A stretch of DNA of 10,918 nt from Aliitabrizicola sp031425325. Lineage in GTDB: Bacteria; Pseudomonadota; Alphaproteobacteria; Rhodobacterales; Rhodobacteraceae. Both the position numbers and the translations under genes were made by a program. The stretch spans positions 1 through 10,918 of the forward strand of contig JANPJD010000044.1 of NCBI GenBank assembly GCA_031425325.1, in the 5' to 3' direction. Positions 6,563 through 10,918 of the stretch are shown here, piece after piece; position 1 is the stretch's first letter; every line of letters begins with the position of its first letter. Under the pieces are notes generated by a model. That model was not told the DNA's origin, did no database searches, and was given only the letters and a program-made list of their open reading frames with translations.

Positions 6563-6660
6563 GGTGGGGCGGGATGTTCAGCCCCCACCCAGACCGCACC
6601 ACCGAGCTGCTCGTTCGACCTGGGTGGCCCCCGCGCATTTTCGCGGGGGCCATCTTCTTT
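6563..6660 (+). ncRNA. Candidate structured small RNA or attenuator with mutually exclusive stems
   Basis: Four complementary segments precede a T-rich tail. Segment A, GGTGGGGC (6563-6570), can pair with segment B (GCCCCCACC, 6581-6589, one bulged C). The right part of B, CCACCCAG (6585-6592), can instead pair perfectly with segment C, CTGGGTGG (6620-6627), enclosing a small hairpin CGAG-CTG-CTCG at 6603-6613. The last two bases of C also form the base of the terminator stem that follows. A:B and B:C cannot coexist, the arrangement expected of an attenuator or riboregulator. The terminator lies on the plus strand, while the nearest upstream gene is on the minus strand, so a transcript must begin between about 6410 and 6563. 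It matches no small RNA family that I recognise. Confidence 0.4.
6624..6660 (+). terminator. Strong intrinsic terminator, plus strand
   Basis: An 11-bp perfect stem (TGGCCCCCGCG at 6625-6635, CGCGGGGGCCA at 6642-6652), extendable by a G-T pair, with a 6-base loop CATTTT, is followed by TCTTCTTTT. On the minus strand no T-run follows, so it acts on rightward transcription. It ends the candidate RNA upstream of the 59-residue gene. Confidence 0.85.
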
Positions 6661-6846
6661 TGTCCCCGGACTGGCGCGCGTTTCCGCCGAGCAGGCGGCC
6701 TTGGCGTCCCGACCCCAGGCAAGAGCCCAACAACACTCTGGACGGAGCAGGGAAGGCTCGTGATCGTGGTAACATCCTGCGCGCTGCAAAGACGGCGGCA
6801 CAGGGCAACAGGGGCAAGGGCCGATGACGGCCGGCACGGGGGCTTG

Positions 6847-7026
6847 ATGCGTCACGATTGGATTTTTGATGTCTTGGCAGATCTTCGGCGATATGCCGAA
6901 AAGAATGGCATGCCCGAGCTTGCGGCGCGTGTGGACGACGCCTTGGCCGTTGCGCGGACCGAGGTGCAGCGCGACTTGACCGACCCGGCCGAGTCGCTGC
7001 CCAACACGCCAGACCGGCCACACTGA
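6847..7026 (+). CDS. Conserved-looking 59-residue small protein, function unknown
   Basis: A short soluble protein: helix-forming MRHDWIFDVLADLRRYAEKNG followed by a second helix (about 22-44) and a Pro-rich tail. No membrane segment, metal site or known motif is visible. I believe very similar proteins occur widely in Rhodobacteraceae, which cannot be confirmed here. GGGGG lies 4 bases upstream of the ATG. It ends 36 bases before the helicase gene and is probably co-transcribed with it, so a link to DNA metabolism is a guess from position only. Confidence 0.75.
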   Translation: MRHDWIFDVLADLRRYAEKNGMPELAARVDDALAVARTEVQRDLTDPAESLPNTPDRPH

Positions 7027-7062
7027 CGGGTCGCACTGGTGCAGCGTCGAACCTGCGGCTAG

Positions 7063-8601
7063 ATGTGCGCGATGGTCCCCGGCCTGCCCACGCTCTCGGA
7101 CGATCAGGCACAGGCCTGGGACAGGCTTTCGGACCAGCTTGGTGCGATGGGCGTAAACCTGGCGACCGGCACGCTCTCGCCGCAGGCCGAGGGGCAGGCC
7201 TCGGTGCTGGCCGTGGTGGGCAAGGCGGGATCGGGCAAGACGCTGCTCCTGGCCTCGCTGACCAAGGCGCTGGTCGCCGCAGGGGTCGAGGTCGTCTCGG
7301 GCGACTATGAGGGGCGGCGGCGGCGCGACCGGCGCACGCTTGCGGTTCTGGCACCAACCAACAAGGCAGCCTCGGTCCTGCGGCTGCGCGGCGTCCCGGC
7401 GACGACGATCCACCGCATCCTCTACACGCCCGTCTACGACCCGCAATACGAACGGATCGCCGAATGGCTGGCAGGTCAGGGGACGCGCCCGGCGGTCGAA
7501 AACCTGACCGAGCTGCAACTCGACCGCGCGAAGGCGTTCCATGATCAGGTGCCCTCGATCCCCGGCGCGCTGGCCGCGGCGGGCCTGCGGGGCAGCGATT
7601 TCATCAAGGGCTGGAAGCGGCGCGAAGAGCCGCTCGACATCGGGCTGATCGATGAGTCCTCGATGCTCGACGAGCGCCAGTTCGACGACCTGCGCGAGAT
7701 CTTCCCCACGCTCGTGCTGTTCGGCGACCCGGCGCAGCTTGCCCCCGTGGGCCAGTCGGGCGAGATGGTGTTCGACCGCCTCGGCATCACCCGCAAGCTG
7801 ACCCTCAGCCGCATCCACCGCCAGGCACAGGACAACCCGATCCTTGACCTCGCGCATGCGCTGGGCGACCCGGACCTGACGTTCGAGGCGTTCGAGCGGA
7901 TGGTAGAGCGCGCCGCCGAGACGGACGAGCGGGTGCGGATCGCACAGCGCGTCGATGCCGACCTGATGGCACGCTCGCCCGTGCTCGTGTGGCGCAACGC
8001 GACGCGGATCAAGCTGATCACCGCATTCCGCCGCGCGCATGGTGCGCCCGACGATGCGCTGCTGCCCGGCGAGCCGCTGATCTGCGACGGGATCGAGCTG
8101 CCGCTGAAGCACCGCAAGAAGCGCATCGACCTCGAGGCGCGCGGCCTCATCAAGGGCGCGCAGGCGATCTACATTGGTCCCGGCAGCCGCGAAGGCTTTG
8201 CGCGCCTGCATGTGGTCGGCGCAGAAGAGCCGCAGGTGAGTGCGGCGGCCATCATCAAGATCGAGAAACCCGACGAGGCCGAGCCCTTCATCCCGTCGGC
8301 CGCGCGGATGGGCGCGGCTTTCCTGCACGGGGCGGCCGTCACAATTCACAAGGCGCAGGGCAGCCAGTGGAACGATGTGCAGGTCTTTGCTCCCGACCTG
8401 TTCGTCGCCGCCCAGACCGGACGGGTCGAGGCAGGGGCGCCCCTTTGGAAGCGCCTTGCCTATGTGGCGATCACACGGGCCGAGACGCGGCTGCACTGGG
8501 TGGTCCGCAACCGGCTTGCCCTGCCGACCACTCCGCTTGGGATCGACGACCTGCCCCGCAAGGCAGCACCGCTGGGGCTGGGATCAGACGCAGAGCAATG
8601 A
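7063..8601 (+). CDS. ATP-dependent DNA helicase, RecD-like SF1B
   Basis: A two-domain superfamily 1B helicase, predicted to move 5' to 3' on single-stranded DNA in repair or recombination. In 512 residues the motifs occur in order: GKAGSGKT (Walker A, 53-60), LAPTNKAASVLR (motif Ia), LIDESSMLDE with Asp197-Glu198 (Walker B), FGDPAQLAPVGQ (motif III, 220-231), LSRIHRQ (motif IV, 248-254), VTIHKAQGSQW (motif V, 426-436) and YVAITRA (motif VI, 467-473). It is shorter than RecD2 and lacks the long N-terminal region of that group, and no RecB or RecC gene is nearby. An ATG at 7072 is an alternative start; neither has a good ribosome binding site. It converges on rpsU, with a hairpin terminator between them. 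The exact biological role is unknown. Confidence 0.93.
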   Translation: MCAMVPGLPTLSDDQAQAWDRLSDQLGAMGVNLATGTLSPQAEGQASVLAVVGKAGSGKTLLLASLTKALVAAGVEVVSGDYEGRRRRDRRTLAVLAPTNKAASVLRLRGVPATTIHRILYTPVYDPQYERIAEWLAGQGTRPAVENLTELQLDRAKAFHDQVPSIPGALAAAGLRGSDFIKGWKRREEPLDIGLIDESSMLDERQFDDLREIFPTLVLFGDPAQLAPVGQSGEMVFDRLGITRKLTLSRIHRQAQDNPILDLAHALGDPDLTFEAFERMVERAAETDERVRIAQRVDADLMARSPVLVWRNATRIKLITAFRRAHGAPDDALLPGEPLICDGIELPLKHRKKRIDLEARGLIKGAQAIYIGPGSREGFARLHVVGAEEPQVSAAAIIKIEKPDEAEPFIPSAARMGAAFLHGAAVTIHKAQGSQWNDVQVFAPDLFVAAQTGRVEAGAPLWKRLAYVAITRAETRLHWVVRNRLALPTTPLGIDDLPRKAAPLGLGSDAEQ

Positions 8602-8603
8602 AA

Positions 8604-8630
8604 AACCCCCGACACTCGCGCGCGGGGGTT
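8604..8630 (-). terminator. Intrinsic terminator for rpsU
   Basis: AACCCCCG (8604-8611) and CGGGGGTT (8623-8630) form an 8-bp stem with an 11-base loop. Read on the minus strand the stem runs into TTTTT, so it ends the rpsU transcript. On the plus strand only TT follows, so it is a weaker stop for the helicase message. A second hairpin (TCGCCC-TTGC-GGGCGA, 8638-8653) lies between it and the rpsU stop codon. Confidence 0.8.
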
Positions 8631-8670
8631 CATCGGTTCGCCCTTGCGGGCGACAGGTTCGGCTTACGTC

Positions 8671-8877
8671 CTAAAGACCGCCTTCACGCTGCAATTTCTT
8701 GCGAGCGAGCTTGCGTGCCCGGCGCACGGCCTCGGCCTTCTCGCGCGCTTTCTTGACGGAGGGTTTCTCGAAATGCTGCTTGAGCTTCATCTCGCGGAAA
8801 ACGCCTTCGCGCTGGAGCTTTTTCTTCAGGGCCCGAAGGGCCTGATCGACGTTGTTGTCGCGAACCAAGATCTGCAT
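8671..8877 (-). CDS. rpsU: 30S ribosomal protein S21
   Basis: A small, strongly basic protein of the small ribosomal subunit that lies near the anti-Shine-Dalgarno end of 16S rRNA and aids initiation. The 68 residues match S21 throughout: VRDNNVDQALRALKKKLQREG, then FREMKLKQHFEKPS, then a Lys/Arg/Ala-rich tail. The KLKQHFEKPS form and tail look Rhodobacteraceae-like. Glu codons here are 4 GAG and 2 GAA, in line with the genes to the left. The only Shine-Dalgarno-like sequence, GGAG at 8890-8893, is 12 bases from the ATG, which is unusually far. It converges with the helicase and is divergent from the COQ9 gene. Confidence 0.97.
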   Translation of the reverse strand: MQILVRDNNVDQALRALKKKLQREGVFREMKLKQHFEKPSVKKAREKAEAVRRARKLARKKLQREGGL

Positions 8878-8983
8878 GAGGTGCCGTCACTCCATATTCG
8901 TTCGAGGGGCAAACGGCCCCGTATGCGGGTTGTCTCGTGAAAATACCGTTGTGGACCGAGTCGCCCCGATCACAGAGGGTGCG

Positions 8984-9012
8984 CGGATAGCAGAAGGCCA
9001 ACAGCCCGGCAA
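8984..9012 (-). promoter_or_regulatory. Candidate rpsU promoter
   Basis: On the minus strand TTGCCG (9012-9007) and TATCCG (8989-8984) are separated by 17 bases, giving a predicted leader of about 100 bases for rpsU. The spacing is ideal and the -35 has the TTG core, but this is a visual match only. Confidence 0.38.
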
Positions 9013-9101
9013 GTCCTGCGCCCAACGGGCTGGCCCCTCCCCCAACCCCGCGACGCAATATCGACTGTGAAGCGTTCCTGCACCGGGTTATACCACCGGG
9101 T
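9013..9101. other. Likely boundary between two compositionally different genomic blocks
   Basis: The rpsU side fits the Rhodobacteraceae-like left block, while the genes from 9102 onward have different codon use. No insertion sequence, tRNA, integrase or long repeat is seen here; only an 8-base direct repeat CACCGGGT (9081-9088 and 9094-9101) stands immediately before the COQ9 start. The second copy abuts the ATG. Confidence 0.4.
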
Positions 9102-9740
9102 ATGACGCACGACATCCCGCTTGCCGAACTGGCCCCCCGCCTCGTCGCAGCCATGCTGCCGCATGTGCCGTTCGACGGCTGGAGTGACACGGCATTGGCC
9201 GCCGCGGCGCGCGAAACCGGCATCGACCCGGACATCGCCGCGATGGCGCTGCCCGATGTGCCGGCGATGTTGACCGCGTGGACGGCGATCACCAACGCCC
9301 GCATGGCGCAAACCATGGCTGCCGCGCACAATCTGAAAGTGCGCGACCGGATCCGCATGGCACTGGTCATACGGCTGGAACAGGGTGACCGCGAAGTGAC
9401 GCGCCGCGCGCTGAACCTGCTGGCCCAGCCTCAGCACGCCGCACTTTCGGCCCGGCTGTTGTGGCAGGCAGCCGATGCGATCTGGCGGGCGGCGGGCGAT
9501 ACCGCCACCGATTACAACCATTATACCAAGCGGTTGATCGTGTCGGGCATCTATTCCGCCATCCTGCTGCACTGGACCCAGGACGACAGTGCGGATTTCG
9601 CCGCCACCCGCGCCTTCATCGATCGCCGCATCGACGGCGTCATGCGCTTTGAAAAGACCAAGGCCAAATTCACCGGCATGATGGGCAAACTGCCCGATCC
9701 GGCCCGCTTTCTGGGCCGGCTGCGGTATCCGGCAGTATAA
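9102..9740 (+). CDS. COQ9 family protein (ubiquinone biosynthesis accessory)
   Basis: COQ9 proteins have a TetR-like fold with a lipid-binding pocket and present ubiquinone precursors to hydroxylases; the bacterial members are assumed to do likewise. The 212-residue length is normal. Recognised by HVPFDGWSDTALAAAA (20-35), the WQAADAIWRAAGDTATDYNHYTKR stretch around residues 121-144 (typical DxSTDxNxYTKR), and RRIDGVMRFEKTKAKF near the C-terminus. The details look sphingomonad-like to me rather than Rhodobacteraceae-like. Glu codons are GAA five times out of five and Asp codons 10 GAC to 7 GAT. No good ribosome binding site precedes the ATG; TATACC at 9089-9094 would place a transcription start near it, so it may be leaderless. 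It is followed 63 bases later by feoA. Confidence 0.92.
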   Translation: MTHDIPLAELAPRLVAAMLPHVPFDGWSDTALAAAARETGIDPDIAAMALPDVPAMLTAWTAITNARMAQTMAAAHNLKVRDRIRMALVIRLEQGDREVTRRALNLLAQPQHAALSARLLWQAADAIWRAAGDTATDYNHYTKRLIVSGIYSAILLHWTQDDSADFAATRAFIDRRIDGVMRFEKTKAKFTGMMGKLPDPARFLGRLRYPAV

Positions 9741-9769
9741 GCAACTTGGCGGTAGCGCTGACAGACAAG

Positions 9770-9790
9770 AGTTGATAACGGTTCGCAACT
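9770..9790. promoter_or_regulatory. Imperfect 21-bp palindrome upstream of feoA, candidate iron-regulator site
   Basis: AGTTG at 9770-9774 mirrors CAACT at 9786-9790, and inside them AAC at 9777-9779 mirrors GTT at 9781-9783, so 8 of 10 symmetric positions pair around a central G. It lies 13 bases before the feoA start in the only gap between COQ9 and feoA. A Fur-type repressor site is expected in front of feoAB, and the right half TTCGCAACT resembles alphaproteobacterial Fur sites as I recall them; binding is inferred. Confidence 0.4.
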
Positions 9791-9803
9791 GAAAGCGCTC
9801 CGT

Positions 9804-10088
9804 TTGAAGGTCCGCCTGTTGCCCGCCCCTGTCTGTCCGCCGCCCTTGCACCGCCCAATCGACGCGCTTGCCATTGGCGAAGTGGCGGTGATTGCCGCCA
9901 TCGATCGCGGCGGGCTGGATCCCGATACCGCCCAGCGCCTGTGCGAACTGGGTTTCGATGAAGGCGTGGATGTGGAAATCCTGCACCGCGCGCCGCTGGG
10001 CGGTGATCCGCTGGCGGTGCGGGTGGGCAACATGGTGGTGGCGCTGCGCCGCGACATGGCCCGCCTGATCGACGTGGAACCGGCATGA
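9804..10088 (+). CDS. feoA: Ferrous iron transport protein A
   Basis: A small cytoplasmic SH3-like protein thought to interact with FeoB and help ferrous iron uptake. The domain covers about residues 19-94 and shows the FeoA pattern: L.IGE.A.I near the start, RLCELGFDEGVDVEIL, a turn GGDPLAVRVGN and a final strand ALRRDMARLIDVE. No ATG is available in frame; the start is TTG at 9804 (94 residues) or TTG at 9846 (80 residues), the latter giving a length nearer the family norm. GAAAG lies 7 bases before 9804. Its TGA overlaps the feoB ATG (ATGA), so the pair is translationally coupled. All five Glu codons are GAA, as in its neighbours COQ9 and feoB. Confidence 0.88.
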   Translation: MKVRLLPAPVCPPPLHRPIDALAIGEVAVIAAIDRGGLDPDTAQRLCELGFDEGVDVEILHRAPLGGDPLAVRVGNMVVALRRDMARLIDVEPA

Positions 10089-10918
10089 ACGTGGCGGCGC
10101 CTGCAATCACCCGCCAGCCGGTGGTGGCGCTGGTCGGCAATCCCAACGCCGGCAAGACCAGCCTGTTCAACGCTCTCACCGGCAGCCGGCAGAAGGTGGG
10201 CAATTATCCCGGCGTCACCGTCGAACGCAAATCCGGCCGGCTGGCGCTGCCCGATGGCCGCTCCTGCGAAATCGTCGATCTGCCTGGCACCTACAGCCTT
10301 GATCCGCGCTCCCCTGACGAAGCGGTGACGCGCGATGCCATCTTCGGGCGCATGGCCGGGGAAAAACGCCTGGATGCCATCGTCGCGGTGATCGATGCCA
10401 CCAATTTGCGCAATCATCTGCGGTTCGTGCTGGAACTGAAGGCGCTGGGGCTGCCGTTGGTGGTGGCGCTCAATATGGTCGATCTGGCGGCGCGCGACGG
10501 CATCACCATCGATGCGGCCCGGCTGGCCGACATACTGGGTGTGCCGGTGGTGGCCACGGTGGCAGTGCGGCGCAAGGGCCTCGATGCGCTGGGCGCCGCG
10601 CTGGCCGCCCGCATCGGCGACGCCGCGCCCCCGCCGCCGCACGCCACCACCAGCGACGTGCGCGCCTTGCAGAAACAGGCGCGTGCACTGGCCAGCAGCG
10701 TTGAAACCAGCACCGGCAGCGCCCGCCGCTGGTCGCAGCGCATCGACAAGATTGCCCTGCACGCGCTGGCGGGCCCGCTGCTGCTGGCCGGTGTGCTGTT
10801 CTTCATGTTCCAGGCGGTGTTCAGCTGGGCCGAAGCGCCGATGGGCTGGATCGAAGCCGGCATCACCGCGCTGCAAGGCGAACTGGCGGCGCGTCTGGCC
10901 GATGGCTGGTTGTTGTCG
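10085..10918 (+). CDS. feoB: Ferrous iron transporter B, N-terminal G domain and start of the permease, truncated by window
   Basis: FeoB is the inner-membrane ferrous iron transporter with an N-terminal GTPase domain. The 278 visible codons cover the G domain: G1 GNPNAGKTS (18-26), G2 Thr45 in GNYPGVTVE, G3 DLPGTYSL (65-72), and G4 NMVD (130-133). A helical spacer with a Pro-rich stretch follows, then the first membrane segment (about 233-255, LLLAGVLFFMF) before the sequence leaves the window. Full FeoB is usually 600-800 residues, so over half is missing. Asp codons are 10 GAT to 6 GAC and all nine Glu codons are GAA, the opposite of the genes left of 9,000. Start ATG overlaps the feoA stop. 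Confidence 0.97.
   Translation, partial: MNVAAPAITRQPVVALVGNPNAGKTSLFNALTGSRQKVGNYPGVTVERKSGRLALPDGRSCEIVDLPGTYSLDPRSPDEAVTRDAIFGRMAGEKRLDAIVAVIDATNLRNHLRFVLELKALGLPLVVALNMVDLAARDGITIDAARLADILGVPVVATVAVRRKGLDALGAALAARIGDAAPPPPHATTSDVRALQKQARALASSVETSTGSARRWSQRIDKIALHALAGPLLLAGVLFFMFQAVFSWAEAPMGWIEAGITALQGELAARLADGWLLS

Larger units (their letters stand above)
6422..6846. other. Gene-free stretch of 425 bases
   Basis: Between the divergent DUF2794 gene and the 59-residue gene there is no convincing protein. It holds the start-proximal promoter of DUF2794 at its left end, the structured RNA and intrinsic terminator at 6563-6660, and an unexplained 186-base remainder (6661-6846) that is probably the leader and promoter region for the small protein and helicase. 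In that remainder I see no convincing -35/-10 pair. The open frames crossing this stretch are long antisense or out-of-frame readings with no recognisable protein. Confidence 0.6.

Noticed and set aside
6609..6650. GTTCGA near 6613-6618, resembling a tRNA or tmRNA T-loop
   Set aside because: No acceptor stem, anticodon arm or CCA-like end can be folded around it; the flanking bases belong to the competing stems and terminator.
6406..8496. A 696-codon open frame on the minus strand, antisense to the helicase and small protein
   Set aside because: It lies opposite a helicase with every SF1B motif, is rich in Arg, His, Gln and Ala with no recognisable domain, and is the usual long antisense frame of GC-rich DNA.
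8887..8895. Two-codon reading frame ATG GAG TGA in the rpsU leader (minus strand), overlapping the Shine-Dalgarno-like GGAG
   Set aside because: Such a short frame arises easily by chance and there is no sign of translation, although the 12-base gap from GGAG to the true start is odd.
9081..9101. Direct repeat CACCGGGT before COQ9 as a target-site duplication of an insertion
   Set aside because: The copies are only 5 bases apart with no element between them and no inverted ends.
8970..10876. Long minus-strand open frames (8970-10106 and 9551-10876) across COQ9, feoA and feoB
   Set aside because: They are antisense to three recognised genes and show low-complexity composition without any domain.

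Overview
The window looks like an alphaproteobacterial chromosome segment with high GC. From position 1 to about 9,010 the gene content and protein flavour are those of a Rhodobacteraceae (Rhodobacter/Paracoccus-like) genome: an MltB-type lytic transglycosylase, DUF2794, a Rhodobacter-like S21 protein, and an aminopeptidase/NlpC pair. From 9,102 to the right edge the genes (COQ9, feoA, feoB) look more like a sphingomonad cluster and use clearly different codons. Over COQ9, feoA and the visible feoB, all 19 Glu codons are GAA, whereas the helicase at 7063-8601 has 24 GAG and 6 GAA. Either this is a transferred block or the contig is chimeric between about 9,013 and 9,101. These family assignments come from recognising the sequences by eye, not from a search.

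Layout. On the minus strand, reading leftward from 3267, lies a compact inorganic-carbon operon: beta-carbonic anhydrase, an SbtA-type sodium-dependent bicarbonate permease, and a PII-like SbtB protein that stops just before the C-terminal redox loop of cyanobacterial SbtB. After a hairpin-bearing intergenic element comes a lipoprotein lytic murein transglycosylase that runs off the left edge. On the plus strand, 3404-6065 carries a small helical protein that resembles a histidine-phosphotransfer domain without its histidine, an M17 leucyl aminopeptidase, and an NlpC/P60 cysteine peptidase whose start overlaps the aminopeptidase stop. The NlpC gene meets a DUF2794 gene tail to tail, and one CTAG supplies both stops.

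A 425-base gene-free stretch (6422-6846) follows. It holds a strong plus-strand intrinsic terminator preceded by mutually exclusive stems, so it is a candidate small RNA or attenuator. Next come a 59-residue small protein and an SF1B RecD-like helicase. The rpsU gene for ribosomal protein S21 converges on the helicase, and a minus-strand terminator lies between them. The rightmost block is a COQ9-family protein, then feoA and feoB (truncated by the window), which overlap by ATGA and are preceded by an imperfect 21-bp palindrome suited to an iron regulator.

How the genes work together. Carbonic anhydrase plus SbtA/SbtB would import and interconvert bicarbonate under nucleotide-sensing control. 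The transglycosylase and NlpC/P60 protein, perhaps with the aminopeptidase, suggest murein turnover. FeoAB imports ferrous iron. No rRNA, tRNA, CRISPR array, insertion sequence or prophage gene was seen.
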